The notes beneath the pieces are model-generated. The model searched no databases, had not been told where the DNA came from, and worked only from the letters and a program-made list of their open reading frames with translations. DNA of 64,000 bases from Hyphomicrobiales bacterium (GTDB taxonomy: Bacteria; Pseudomonadota; Alphaproteobacteria; Rhizobiales; Rhizobiaceae), in assembly GCA_900466475.1 (NCBI GenBank), contig UBMI01000023.1, positions 1 through 64,000 of the forward strand. Reading direction: 5' to 3'. The translations under genes and the position numbers were made by a program. The first letter of the stretch is position 1. The number at the start of each line of letters is the position of its first letter. This document shows, piece after piece, positions 27,365-35,879 of the stretch.

Positions 27365-27667
27365 ATGAGCGAAGACTTTGCGGATAGGACGAGCCTATTT
27401 GGATTGCAGACAGACGGCAGCCCCATCGTCGACGCTGCCGTGCTCGCAGGGCGCTTCGGCCTTACGCCCGACCTCCTGCTGGATCATCTGCGTCGGGGTT
27501 TTGTCCGCTCGATAGTGGAGATCGGCGCCGGTGACGATGCCGGCAAGCGGCGTCTTTCCGTCCGTATCGGCAATCGGGTCTGGATTGCGACCGTCAACGA
27601 GGACGGCTGCGTGCTCAGCGAAGAAATGCAGTTTTCGGCTGTGGTGGCGGGAGGCCGGCGCGGCTGA
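27365..27667 (+). CDS. DUF6522-like small protein
   Basis: 100 residues from ATG 27365 (GGAAAGG upstream). It carries 'DGSPIVDAAVLAGRFGLTPD' and 'LLDHLRRGFVRSIVEIGAG', resembling small proteins often found beside nirK/nnrS (DUF6522). It ends the operon just before a bidirectional terminator. Function unknown. Confidence 0.7.
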   Translation: MSEDFADRTSLFGLQTDGSPIVDAAVLAGRFGLTPDLLLDHLRRGFVRSIVEIGAGDDAGKRRLSVRIGNRVWIATVNEDGCVLSEEMQFSAVVAGGRRG

Positions 27668-27672
27668 ACGAA

Positions 27673-27696
27673 AAAAGGCCGCTCGTGCGGCCTTTT
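27673..27696. terminator. bidirectional terminator between the DUF2249 operon and nnrS
   Basis: AAAAGGCCGC-TCGT-GCGGCCTTTT is a perfect 10-bp inverted repeat. It gives an A/T-flanked hairpin working on both strands between the convergent genes. Confidence 0.9.
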
Positions 27697-27710
27697 CGAT
27701 GCCGGCAATG

Positions 27711-28928
27711 TCACCCTCCCCGCATCGTCAGAGGCTTGCGCCCCGACCATAGGAGCGGCGCATGTTCCAGTGCAAACAATCCGAAAGCCGCCGTCCAGCC
27801 GATCGCGGCGACCGCAAGGATCTCGGTGCTCAGCGCCGGGATGAGTTCGGCAAGCGGCCGAACGAGGGCAACACAGCCAAGCAGGACATAGGAAATATTG
27901 GTCATCCGGCTCGATTTCAGTTTCCGCCCGGTATGGCCGCGTGTTGCCCTTGTCATCACTGCGAGCATCATCATCGAAATCGTGCCGATCGCGAAGACAT
28001 GCAGCACGGCCACTTCGGGCAGCCACCCTGCGGCTTGAAGCGAAATGGCGGCAAAACCGAACGGTACGAACAGGAAAGTGGCGTGCAGGACGAACAGGAT
28101 GGGTTCCCGCCAGGTGGTCCAGCCGCGCCAGCGAACAAGCCTGATCATGTTGAGGACCGCCGCGACACCCGCCGTCCCGCACGCTGCCGTCGAATCCGGC
28201 GCGCACGCCCACAGGACAAACGCGACAGCACCGATGATGATGGTTGCCGCATCGAAACTGTTATACGGCACCGGAAAGTCCGTACGGCCGAACTGATTGA
28301 TCCAGTTGCGGGTGAAACTCGGCAGGATCCTGCCCCCGACGATCGTCACGAGCAGCACGTAGGCACCGATCCCCAAACGTATGGCCAGTTCCGGACCTGC
28401 GCCGGCGATGACCTCGATGTGGAAAAGCCCATTTGCGAGCGAAAGGACGAAAAGCCCGGCGATGACCTTCAAATCCTTCCATTTTTTTCCAGCCACAACC
28501 TCTCTCGCGCAGATGAGGAGCATCACCGGCAGGAACAGGCTGTCGACGGCGGCGGCCGGCACGATCCCGATCGAGCCGCTGAGCAACATGGTGATACGGC
28601 CGGCGCACCAGATCGCAAACAGCACCGCCAGCGGCCTGCCGGCAATCGGCAGGCGTCCGGTCCAGTTCGGGATCGCTGTCAGCAGGAAGCCGGCCAGAAC
28701 GGCTGGCGCGAAACCGAACAGCATCTCATGCGCATGCCAGTACAATGTCCCATAGTCCGATGCGACGGGAACGCCGAAGCTGAGATAGGCCATCCATAGG
28801 GCTATGCTTGCGATGGCCCAAAGCGCCGATGCCAGAAAGAAGGGCCGGAAGCCGTAGGAGAAGAGCACCGGTCCGGTTCGCGACATGCCGCGCGGAAGAT
28901 CTCGCGTGGCATCCGATGTGTTTTTCAT
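27711..28928 (-). CDS. nnrS: NnrS family heme/copper membrane protein
   Basis: 405 residues from ATG 28928 (GGAGACACGGAA upstream). NnrS features: 'VLFSYGFRPFFLASALWA' at the N-terminus, 'YWHAHEMLFGFAPAVLAGFLLTAIPNWTG', and about twelve membrane helices with conserved histidines. NnrS binds heme and copper and protects against NO and nitrosative stress. It is divergent from nirK, sharing a 200-bp region with several FNR/NnrR-type boxes. Confidence 0.94.
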   Translation of the reverse strand: MKNTSDATRDLPRGMSRTGPVLFSYGFRPFFLASALWAIASIALWMAYLSFGVPVASDYGTLYWHAHEMLFGFAPAVLAGFLLTAIPNWTGRLPIAGRPLAVLFAIWCAGRITMLLSGSIGIVPAAAVDSLFLPVMLLICAREVVAGKKWKDLKVIAGLFVLSLANGLFHIEVIAGAGPELAIRLGIGAYVLLVTIVGGRILPSFTRNWINQFGRTDFPVPYNSFDAATIIIGAVAFVLWACAPDSTAACGTAGVAAVLNMIRLVRWRGWTTWREPILFVLHATFLFVPFGFAAISLQAAGWLPEVAVLHVFAIGTISMMMLAVMTRATRGHTGRKLKSSRMTNISYVLLGCVALVRPLAELIPALSTEILAVAAIGWTAAFGLFALEHAPLLWSGRKPLTMRGG

Positions 28929-28982
28929 TTCCGTGTCTCCAAATTGACGACACAGCAATGCAAAAGTTTCTTGGGGTAGTCG

Positions 28983-28996
28983 TTGAGATTACGCAA
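28983..28996. promoter_or_regulatory. FNR/NnrR-family box, nnrS-nirK intergenic region (proximal to nnrS)
   Basis: TTGAG-ATTA-CGCAA, an asymmetric dyad centred about 62 bp upstream of nnrS. Probably the nnrS site. Confidence 0.6.
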
Positions 28997-29013
28997 ATAG
29001 CGGCAGCAGAACT

Positions 29014-29027
29014 TTGCGCTGACACAA
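29014..29027. promoter_or_regulatory. NnrR-type box upstream of nirK
   Basis: TTGCG-CTGA-CACAA, the closest match in the window to an NnrR-type site. It is centred about 108 bp upstream of the nirK start. Confidence 0.72.
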
Positions 29028-29036
29028 ACAGTCAGT

Positions 29037-29050
29037 TTGCTCCAAATCAA
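29037..29050. promoter_or_regulatory. second FNR-family box upstream of nirK
   Basis: TTGCT-CCAA-ATCAA, centred 23 bp from the previous box (about two helical turns). It may be a secondary site or an alternative nirK activator site. Confidence 0.45.
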
Positions 29051-29128
29051 AGAGTCCATCGGAGTTTCTACTACCTTCCTTCTCGACCGGGCGGCATTCG
29101 CTCGCTCTTCGACTACGGGAGATTAGAA

Positions 29129-30277
29129 ATGACGAATACTCTGCAAATGACCCGTCGCACGATGCTTGCGGGCGCTGCTGTCGCAGGAGCGCTGACGCCC
29201 ATCATCATCGCGAATAACGCTGCCCATGCCGACGAGGTGGTGGCAGCGAACACGCCCAAGAAGGCGCCGACCGTCGACTTCACCAAGCTTCAGCGCGAGA
29301 AGGTCGAATTGGTCAAGCCGCCCTTCGTCCACCCCCACAGCCAGAAAGCCGAGGGTGGGGCGAAGATCAAGGAATTCACGCTGACCATCCAGGAAAAGAA
29401 GATGGTGCTCGACAAGGACGGGACCGAGGTGAACGCGATGACGTTCGACGGTTCGGTGCCTGGCCCGATGATGGTCGTGCACCAGGACGATTATGTGGAA
29501 CTGACGCTGATCAATCCTGAAACGAACACGATGCAGCACAATATCGACTTCCACGCCGCAACCGGCGGGCTTGGCGGCGGCGCATTGACGGTCGTCGGCC
29601 CCGGCGAAAGCACCGTCCTGCGCTTCAAGGCGACGAAGGCAGGCGTCTTCGTCTACCACTGCGCGCCTCCCGGCATGGTACCCTGGCATGTCACGTCGGG
29701 GATGAACGGCGCAATCATGGTTCTTCCACGTGAAGGTCTCACCGACGGTCACGGAAAACCCCTCGTCTACGACAAGATCTACTATGTCGGCGAGCAGGAC
29801 TTCTACATCCCGCGCGATGAGAACGGCAAATTCAAGAAATATGACAGTCCCGGCGAGGCCTACGAGGATACGCTTGCCGTCATGAAGACGCTGACCCCCA
29901 CCCATATCGTTTTCAACGGCGCCGTCGGCGCGCTGACGGGCGACAATGCCATGACCGCCAAGGTCGGTGAGACCGTGCTCATCGTCCATTCGCAGGCCAA
30001 TCGCGATACGCGACCGCATCTCATCGGCGGTCATGGCGAATATGTCTGGGCGACCGGCAAATTTGCGAACGTGCCCGACGTGGACCAGGAGACCTGGTTC
30101 ATCCCGGGCGGCACGGCGGGTGCTGCGCTCTACACCTTCGCGCAGCCGGGCATCTACGCCTATGTCAACCACAACCTCATCGAGGCATTCGAACTCGGTG
30201 CGGCTGCCCACTTCAAGGTCACCGGGGACTGGAACGACGATCTGATGACTTCGGTGAAGTCGCCGTCGGCCAGCTGA
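29129..30277 (+). CDS. nirK: copper-containing nitrite reductase NirK
   Basis: 382 residues from ATG 29129 (GGGAGATTAGAA upstream). The Tat signal 'MTRRTMLAGAAVAGAL' is followed by two cupredoxin domains. Type 1 copper ligands are H137, C178, H187 and M192; type 2 copper ligands include H142 and H177, plus a His in the C-terminal domain near 'RPHLIGGHGEYVW'. It reduces nitrite to NO in the periplasm. It is followed by a perfect terminator and then nirV. Confidence 0.97.
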   Translation: MTNTLQMTRRTMLAGAAVAGALTPIIIANNAAHADEVVAANTPKKAPTVDFTKLQREKVELVKPPFVHPHSQKAEGGAKIKEFTLTIQEKKMVLDKDGTEVNAMTFDGSVPGPMMVVHQDDYVELTLINPETNTMQHNIDFHAATGGLGGGALTVVGPGESTVLRFKATKAGVFVYHCAPPGMVPWHVTSGMNGAIMVLPREGLTDGHGKPLVYDKIYYVGEQDFYIPRDENGKFKKYDSPGEAYEDTLAVMKTLTPTHIVFNGAVGALTGDNAMTAKVGETVLIVHSQANRDTRPHLIGGHGEYVWATGKFANVPDVDQETWFIPGGTAGAALYTFAQPGIYAYVNHNLIEAFELGAAAHFKVTGDWNDDLMTSVKSPSAS

Positions 30278-30288
30278 CCTTGATGGGA

Positions 30289-30322
30289 CTGTGCAGGCCG
30301 TGAGGGCGGCCTGCACAGTTTG
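30289..30322 (+). terminator. intrinsic terminator between nirK and nirV
   Basis: CTGTGCAGGCCG-TGAGGG-CGGCCTGCACAG is a perfect 12-bp stem followed by TTTGTTATCT, 12 bp after the nirK stop. It would set nirK mRNA well above nirV-nnrR by partial readthrough, or separate the two units. Confidence 0.88.
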
Positions 30323-30359
30323 TTATCTCTAAAAAGGGGGCGCATGTTGCGAAAAGGAC

Positions 30360-31322
30360 ATGACACCGCACGCCGAGACTGCAGGAGTTTCCGGCATTTC
30401 AATCGCACTTCCACTTGTGCTTCTTGCGGTCCTTTCCGCAACGCTTGCGGTTGAGGCGGGGCTCGTGAACATCGGGCGGCGCGACGCTGCATTTGCTGCT
30501 CCCGAGGTGGTCACAATTGTACCCCACGAATTCCAGTACCGCGACGCGACCGAGTATTTCCGCAGCGGCCTGGCTGTCGACGCGCCGAAGCATAAGGTCC
30601 GTGTCCGGATGCCTCTGACGATCACGAGATATCAGACGAGCCTTTCCGAATATGACCGTTGCGTGGCCGACGGCGCCTGCCCTGAGCCGGAGGGACGAAG
30701 CGCGACCGCCGGCAACGACACGCCGGTCACCGGTGTCAGTTACGAGGATGCGCTGCGCTATGCGAGCTGGCTGTCGCAGAAGACGGGCGAACATTGGCAA
30801 CTTCCGACCGACTTCGATCTCGCCTATGCTGCAGCCGACCGTTTTCCCGACGATGCACTCGGCGTCGATGCGGACAGCAAAAACCCTGCGTTGCGCTGGC
30901 TTGCAGACTATGAACGCGAGGCACGGCGCACCGCTTCGAGCGACCCGGCTCCACAGCCAAGAGGATCGTTCGGCGTGAGCCAGACCGGCCTTGCCGATTT
31001 CGGCGGGAACATCTGGGAATGGACCTCGACCTGCAACAGGCGCATCGACCTCGACAAGCAAGCCATTGTCGACGAGCCTGATCCGGCGAATTGCGGCATC
31101 ATGATCGCCGCCGGCAGGCACCGCGCTCCGATGAGCACCTTTGTGAGAAATCCCAAAGGCGGCGGATGCTCGGTCGGCAGCCCCCCGGACAATCTCGGTT
31201 TCCGGCTCGTCCGCCGACCAGGCCTCCTTGAGAGTATCGAAGACTTCACCCGCAGCGCCATGACCGATATGATCGGCGGCGCCATTTTCAGAGGAGTTCA
31301 GCGGGGCGACGATGAAAGTTGA
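30360..31322 (+). CDS. nirV: NirV, formylglycine-generating-enzyme-like (SUMF1) protein
   Basis: 320 residues from ATG 30360 (AAAAGGAC upstream). An N-terminal membrane segment (IALPLVLLAVLSATLAVEA) leads into an FGE-sulfatase domain with 'PVTGVSYEDALRYASWLSQKTG', 'TGLADFGGNIWEWTSTC' and 'GFRLVRRPG'. NirV always accompanies nirK; its exact role is not established. It overlaps nnrR by 11 bp. Confidence 0.92.
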   Translation: MTPHAETAGVSGISIALPLVLLAVLSATLAVEAGLVNIGRRDAAFAAPEVVTIVPHEFQYRDATEYFRSGLAVDAPKHKVRVRMPLTITRYQTSLSEYDRCVADGACPEPEGRSATAGNDTPVTGVSYEDALRYASWLSQKTGEHWQLPTDFDLAYAAADRFPDDALGVDADSKNPALRWLADYEREARRTASSDPAPQPRGSFGVSQTGLADFGGNIWEWTSTCNRRIDLDKQAIVDEPDPANCGIMIAAGRHRAPMSTFVRNPKGGGCSVGSPPDNLGFRLVRRPGLLESIEDFTRSAMTDMIGGAIFRGVQRGDDES

Positions 31323-32007
31323 CCGTATAGTTTTGAAGTCACTGCCGCTTTTCGAGCGCATGACGGATGCCGATCTCGACGCCATGCTCGAGCACGCCAC
31401 ACCGCGCCGTATCGCCCAGGGCGATGCGGTATTCGAGCAGGGAGCACCCGCAAAATCGTTCTTCCTGCTGTTGCACGGCAGGCTCAAGGTCACGCAGGTC
31501 ACGCATGACGGCCAGCAGATCATCGTCAGGATGGTGCATCCGGGCGACCTGTTCGGCTTCGCCATGGCATTGCGCCGACAGGACTATCCGGGCACCGCCA
31601 CAGCCGCGGCCGAAAGTCTCATCCTCGGATGGCCGACCGACATGTGGTCGCGGTTCGTCGAGCAGAACCCTCGCCTGGCAATGACTGCGATGCAGACGAT
31701 CGGCCAGCGGCTTGAGGAGGCGCACACACGCATCCGCGAGATGTCGACCGAAGAAGTGGAAAAGCGGGTTGCCCATGCCGTGCTGCGTCTGTCCAAACAG
31801 GCCGGCAAGGCGGTCGGAACCGCGATCAAAATCGATTTCCCGATTTCGCGGCAGGATATTGCTGAAATGACGGGCACGACGCTGCATACAGTGTCGCGAA
31901 TCCTGAGTGCCTGGGAAGGTAAGGGCATCGTCGAGGGTGGCAGGCAGAAGCTGACGGTCACCGATCCGCAGCGTCTTCTAAGACTTGCTGAAGGCGAAGA
32001 CGACTAA
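31312..32007 (+). CDS. nnrR: NnrR, Crp/Fnr-family NO-responsive regulator
   Basis: 231 residues with the effector barrel ('FFLLLHGRLKVTQVTHDGQQI', 'MVHPGDLFGFAMAL') and helix-turn-helix 'ISRQDIAEMTGTTLHTVSRILSAW'. The recognition helix has H..SR rather than E..SR, which fits a preference for TTGCG-type rather than TTGAT-type sites. No FNR-like cysteine cluster. NnrR activates nirK and nor genes in response to NO. Third Crp/Fnr gene in the window. Confidence 0.92.
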   Translation: MKVDRIVLKSLPLFERMTDADLDAMLEHATPRRIAQGDAVFEQGAPAKSFFLLLHGRLKVTQVTHDGQQIIVRMVHPGDLFGFAMALRRQDYPGTATAAAESLILGWPTDMWSRFVEQNPRLAMTAMQTIGQRLEEAHTRIREMSTEEVEKRVAHAVLRLSKQAGKAVGTAIKIDFPISRQDIAEMTGTTLHTVSRILSAWEGKGIVEGGRQKLTVTDPQRLLRLAEGEDD

Positions 32008-32073
32008 CGGCCACGCGGGACACTGCCCGGAAGGATTTGAACCGAGCCCGGTCCCGTCGTAGCTTGGCTTGTC

Positions 32074-32361
32074 CTAGTGGAAGGTGTCGTGCGACGCTTT
32101 CCACGCCTCGATATCGTCCTTCGATACCCTTATCCGGGAAAATGACGAGTGCGGCTGCAGGCGCATCTTGGAGGCGGCGATTTCGCATATCGTTCCGACA
32201 TGCTCCTGCAGTCTTGTCTCATCGGCGCGCGGCGGATTGCTGATCTCCCGCAAGGCATCGCGATCGATGATGACCACGCGCTGTGCGCCCTCGTGCTCCA
32301 TCAGCACGACACCTGTTTCTCCCGAAGATTTCAGAAATGCAGTGATGAACCTCGGCAACAT
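32074..32361 (-). CDS. conserved hypothetical protein, weakly DUF1488-like
   Basis: 95 residues. 'GVVLMEHEGAQRVVIIDRDALREI' suggests a beta-hairpin core followed by a helix (TRLQEHVGTICEIAASKM) and a final strand-helix (IRVSKDDIEAW). This order resembles DUF1488, but I could not confirm it. It is convergent with nnrR, and a perfect FNR box lies 69 bp upstream of its start. Confidence 0.6.
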   Translation of the reverse strand: MLPRFITAFLKSSGETGVVLMEHEGAQRVVIIDRDALREISNPPRADETRLQEHVGTICEIAASKMRLQPHSSFSRIRVSKDDIEAWKASHDTFH

Positions 32362-32423
32362 CCAGGCTTCCTCCTCTTTCGTCCACGATGGACCAGAGCA
32401 TAGCGGCTGGTGTTTCGACGTCT

Positions 32424-32437
32424 TTGATGTCCATCAA
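32424..32437. promoter_or_regulatory. perfect FNR box between two small divergent genes
   Basis: TTGAT-GTCC-ATCAA, a fully symmetric FNR/FixK site inside TTTGATGTCCATCAAAG. It can serve the 95-residue gene (minus) and the 57-residue gene (plus). Confidence 0.85.
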
Positions 32438-32515
32438 AGAGAAAGAAGGCCGAACACCGTAAAACTCAGCCGATGGTTCGCGGCGAGTGGTCGCGTTTCG
32501 GACATAAGGAAAGGA

Positions 32516-32689
32516 ATGCCGGTGCCTACATCGCAAAAGCCCTTCATCGTCGAAATCAAAAGACGCCGACGCCGTCGTCCGGCTCGCCACGTTGACCTCA
32601 CCAAGAGCCCGCCTGACAAGATATCCGACACGGTCAGGCCCGCCGGTTTTGCCTCGCGCAGCTTGCACACTCCAGGTCTGGCATCGTGA
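32516..32689 (+). CDS. small very basic protein with SyrB-like N-terminal motif
   Basis: 57 residues beginning 'MPVPTSQKPFIVEIKRRRRR'. The ribosome-binding site AAGGAAAGGA is strong and an FNR box is centred 85 bp upstream. 'PFIVEIKR' followed by basic residues recalls short SyrB-like/nucleic-acid-binding proteins of rhizobia; the rest has no known match. The stop is 13 bp from the convergent ftrD stop. Coding status is probable, not certain. Confidence 0.5.
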   Translation: MPVPTSQKPFIVEIKRRRRRRPARHVDLTKSPPDKISDTVRPAGFASRSLHTPGLAS

Positions 32690-32702
32690 CCGGTGCAGCA
32701 CG

Positions 32703-34082
32703 TCAACTCAGGAAGGCTGCAATCCAGGCGATCGAGAAAGACGTAATCGGAACGGCCATGATCAGTGTCGCCAACACTCTGTTGGCAAGACGCGTGTCGT
32801 AAAAGACACCGATCCGGAAGACCAAGGCTGCGGACCAGGCGGCCGCAGCAAGAACAATACCGCCGCGAAACTGATCCGAATAGGGTATGACGACGCCGTC
32901 GGAGCGCAACTGCGAGACGGTCAGCGAAAGCAGCCCACTGAAGAGACAGGCCGCAGCAAGCGGAATGAGCGCCTGGACAATATGGTGAGGAAAACGCCCC
33001 CTCACCCGAAGGATTCTTGCGCATACCACAACGGGAATGCCGAACATCAGCGTGGCAGCGGCGATCGAAACCGACAGAAGGATCAGGAGCGTCAAGGCAT
33101 CCACCGGTGACATGACGTCATTCGCCAGGGGATAGTCGGTCAGCATCCACCAAGGCAAACGCTGCGAAAGCGGCCAGGCCAGATGCAGATCGAGGCATCG
33201 CTCCACCAGCCACAGGCGGATCACCTGGAAGAGGCCGCTATCGGACCAATGCAAGGCGGCTGGAACCAACCCGAGCAGAACCGGCACGATCAGAATTGTC
33301 TCCCACATGGTCGCAAGCCGGCCCGACCCGTGGACGATGTCGCTCGCCGGATTGCGCCAGCAAAGCCGGATCGCTCCGCGATAACCGGAGCACCGGCCGC
33401 ACATGTGGCAAGCGCTAGCGCCTTGCATGGTCTTGATGGGGATGAGCGGCGCGCAATTGACGGCGTTCGATCGTCCCTGCTGCCCGATGCGCCAGCTGTC
33501 GGGGTCAACACGGAAATGCAAAGGCGCGATTTTCGAAACGGTCCCGAATACGCCGTTGACCGGGCACAGAAACCGGCACCAGACCCTTTTTGCCTTTCCA
33601 TAGCGCGCGCCGATGACAATGGCTGCGAAGGTCGAGCCGCCAAGCAGCAGTGCGGCGGGCCTCGGATACTGGTAGATGCTTGTCAGCTGCCCATAGACCG
33701 TAGTCGAGACGAAGGACACGACCGGCCAGCCGGACCATTTCATCCATTCCGGAATTGCCCGCCCGGCGCCGCGCTGGCTGGCAAATTCCGAAAGCGCACC
33801 TTCCGGGCACAGGATCCCACACCAGAAGCGGCCCACCAACGCGGTGGCAAGAATGATGAACGGCCACCAGACACCCCAGAAAACAAACTGTGCGAAGCGC
33901 ACGGCATTGCTCCACACATAATCGGTGTGCGTGGGAAGCGGCAGCAGGACCGGAACCGTCAGAAGCACCGCATAGAGTGCCACCATTATCCATTGAAGAC
34001 GCCGGATGGCCGCCTGATGGCGGAGAAGGACATCACCGAACCTGGCAACAAGTGCCGGTGCGGCGCGAAGAGAAGACGTCAT
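32703..34082 (-). CDS. ftrD: FtrD, membrane polyferredoxin of the ferrous iron uptake system
   Basis: 459 residues, polytopic, with NosR/NapH-type cysteine motifs 'FWCGILCPEGALSEF' and 'VWCRFLCPVNGVFG' and a third cluster 'ACHMCGRCSGYRGAIRLCW'. Gene order (P19, cupredoxin, FTR1, polyferredoxin) is that of Brucella FtrABCD, where this subunit is thought to recycle electrons in Fe(II) oxidation and transport. It overlaps ftrC by ATGA. NosR was considered, but the FMN-binding domain is missing and the neighbours are iron genes. Confidence 0.87.
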   Translation of the reverse strand: MTSSLRAAPALVARFGDVLLRHQAAIRRLQWIMVALYAVLLTVPVLLPLPTHTDYVWSNAVRFAQFVFWGVWWPFIILATALVGRFWCGILCPEGALSEFASQRGAGRAIPEWMKWSGWPVVSFVSTTVYGQLTSIYQYPRPAALLLGGSTFAAIVIGARYGKAKRVWCRFLCPVNGVFGTVSKIAPLHFRVDPDSWRIGQQGRSNAVNCAPLIPIKTMQGASACHMCGRCSGYRGAIRLCWRNPASDIVHGSGRLATMWETILIVPVLLGLVPAALHWSDSGLFQVIRLWLVERCLDLHLAWPLSQRLPWWMLTDYPLANDVMSPVDALTLLILLSVSIAAATLMFGIPVVVCARILRVRGRFPHHIVQALIPLAAACLFSGLLSLTVSQLRSDGVVIPYSDQFRGGIVLAAAAWSAALVFRIGVFYDTRLANRVLATLIMAVPITSFSIAWIAAFLS

Positions 34083-34933
34083 GCAGGCGCCTTACCGGTC
34101 AGAGGAGGCGCATAGGCCAGAGACGCGATCAGCCAGTAGAAGCCGATGCTCAGAAGAGGAAGAAGCTCCGGCCGGGCGCGATAGCCCGCCAGACCGGCGA
34201 GAAAGGCGCCGAAGCCGCTGCCATCATTGAGCAACCGGCTTGAATCCCACAGTGGCTCCGTCATCGGCGAAAGAATTCCAAGCGAAATCACCTTGTCGAC
34301 GACAAGCATGGTCAGCCCGCTTCCGAGGATCAGGAGCAGCACCTCGCTGACGCGCGAAAGCACCGTCCTGGAGATCAATTTCGACCCGGCTTTAAACGCC
34401 CAGAAGCTGATCGAGGCAAGCACGAAGCCAGACAGGCCCGCGGCGACGACGAAACCGGCCTGCCAGCCTTGCGACGAAGCCATCAGTCCGAACAGGAAGA
34501 CAACCGTCTCCGCACCCTCCCGGGCCACCGCAAGCGCTGCCAGCGTGGCAAGCCCGAGCCAGTTACCGGTCTTTACGTGCCGGACGGCCCTGTTTGCGAG
34601 ATCTCCGGTCTGGCCACGTTCCATCGCGCGCATCCAGAATACCATTCTGAGCATGAGGACAGCGGCGAATGCTGCCATGATCATCTGCAGGATATCCTCG
34701 CCATCCCCTTCGAGGACATCGCTTGCCCTACTCACGATCAGCGCCAGCATCAGGGCAAGCGCGAGGCCGGCGCCAGCGCCGGCAAAGATCCAACTGGTTG
34801 CCCATCCACGTGTCGCTGGCGCCGCCCTTGCGGACCACGTCAACAGTATCCCCACAACCAGCAAGGCTTCGAAGCTTTCCCGCCAGACCACCGAAGCGAT
34901 CTCGAATGTCTGCAGAGTGAGATCCGCGCTCAT
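34079..34933 (-). CDS. ftrC: FtrC, FTR1-family iron permease
   Basis: 284 residues with seven membrane helices and two RExxE motifs, 'VWRESFEALLVVG' and 'VAREGAETVVFLFG'. These are the iron-coordination signatures of FTR1/EfeU permeases. It is the inner-membrane channel of the Ftr system. Overlaps ATGA on both sides link it to ftrB and ftrD. Confidence 0.93.
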   Translation of the reverse strand: MSADLTLQTFEIASVVWRESFEALLVVGILLTWSARAAPATRGWATSWIFAGAGAGLALALMLALIVSRASDVLEGDGEDILQMIMAAFAAVLMLRMVFWMRAMERGQTGDLANRAVRHVKTGNWLGLATLAALAVAREGAETVVFLFGLMASSQGWQAGFVVAAGLSGFVLASISFWAFKAGSKLISRTVLSRVSEVLLLILGSGLTMLVVDKVISLGILSPMTEPLWDSSRLLNDGSGFGAFLAGLAGYRARPELLPLLSIGFYWLIASLAYAPPLTGKAPA

Positions 34934-35280
34934 CGGGCGACCAGCGCTGCAGGAGGCATGTCGAGATGGAAATCATCGAAGAAGGCATAGTTCCCTTCGC
35001 GCAATGAGCGGAACACTAGGAAACTCGATGCGCCGGGTGCGAGAACCTTCTCTTTACGCAGCGGAATGCTTTCGAACTCGATCGGGGTCGAACCGTCATT
35101 GTGGAGTTCGAGCTTGAAACGGGTGTTCGCAGGCACCTCGATGACCGATGGTGAGACGACGCCATTGCTGAAATGAACCTCGAAAACCGGATCTTCCTCT
35201 TCGGCGAAGGCGGTCTGACAAGGTGCCAACAGCGCGGCTGCAGCCAGCAGCCGCATCAACCAGCCGATGGCACACATCAA
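34930..35280 (-). CDS. ftrB: FtrB, cupredoxin-domain periplasmic protein
   Basis: 116 residues with a signal peptide (LMRLLAAAALLAPCQTAFA) and a cupredoxin_1/EfeO-like fold: 'VVSPSVIEVPANTRFKLELHN' and 'LREGNYAFFDDFHLDM'. In FtrABCD it is proposed to oxidise Fe(II) before uptake. It overlaps ftrA and ftrC by four bases each. Confidence 0.88.
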   Translation of the reverse strand: MMCAIGWLMRLLAAAALLAPCQTAFAEEEDPVFEVHFSNGVVSPSVIEVPANTRFKLELHNDGSTPIEFESIPLRKEKVLAPGASSFLVFRSLREGNYAFFDDFHLDMPPAALVAR

Positions 35281-35819
35281 TAACCGCCCTTCTTGCCAAT
35301 GCCGGCGAAAACGAAGTCGAATTTCAGCGCAAAAGCGTTGGGCCAGACAGCAACGCCTGTCTCCTTGTCGACGTGGCGTCCGAAAGACATCTCGCCGTGA
35401 CCGCCCGGATGAACGTTGAGCTCCAGCTGATAGCGGCCCGGTCCCGACAGCTTGACGTTGTCGCCGTAATGCGGCCCGTCGCTCGCGACCATGGGCTCCA
35501 GCGATCCGACTTGCTCCTCACCATTGTCGAGGTTCCTGACCGTGTATTCCACATGCAGGTTGGGAAGCCAGTCGCCTTCCGCAAAGCCATTTGCATTTTC
35601 GGCAGTCGCGTGGATGTCCGCCTCCAGATGAATGTCGGACTCCGCTGCAGCACGCATCATGCCGGGCGGATCCATCTCGATCGGCTGCAGGTAGACCGCT
35701 GCGACTTCCATGCCCGCTGCGATCTGAGGTGAGCCGATCGGATATTCGGCAGCCTTCAGGGCAAGCGGCATTGCGATGAGAACGAGAGGAGCGGCGAATA
35801 GGCTGGCAGCGCGGAGCAT
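35277..35819 (-). CDS. ftrA: FtrA, P19/Tp34-family periplasmic iron-binding protein
   Basis: 180 residues with a signal peptide, then 'EYPIGSPQIAAGMEVAAVYL' and 'DIHLEADIHATAENANGF'. These contain the Met and His/Glu ligands of the P19/FtrA family; 'VHPGGHGEMSFGRHVD' is also typical. It captures iron in the periplasm and hands it to the FTR1 permease. First gene of ftrABCD; an NnrR-like box is centred 67 bp upstream. Confidence 0.92.
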   Translation of the reverse strand: MLRAASLFAAPLVLIAMPLALKAAEYPIGSPQIAAGMEVAAVYLQPIEMDPPGMMRAAAESDIHLEADIHATAENANGFAEGDWLPNLHVEYTVRNLDNGEEQVGSLEPMVASDGPHYGDNVKLSGPGRYQLELNVHPGGHGEMSFGRHVDKETGVAVWPNAFALKFDFVFAGIGKKGGY

Positions 35820-35879
35820 GATGACAATCCATAAAGATGAGTATTGTCGTCACGTTTAACAGCGCGATCGCCCTGCTCT

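Noticed and set aside
32703..34082. NosR or NapH as identity of the polyferredoxin membrane protein.
   Set aside because: It lacks the NosR FMN-binding periplasmic domain, no nos or nap gene is nearby, and the ATGA-coupled neighbours define FtrABCD.
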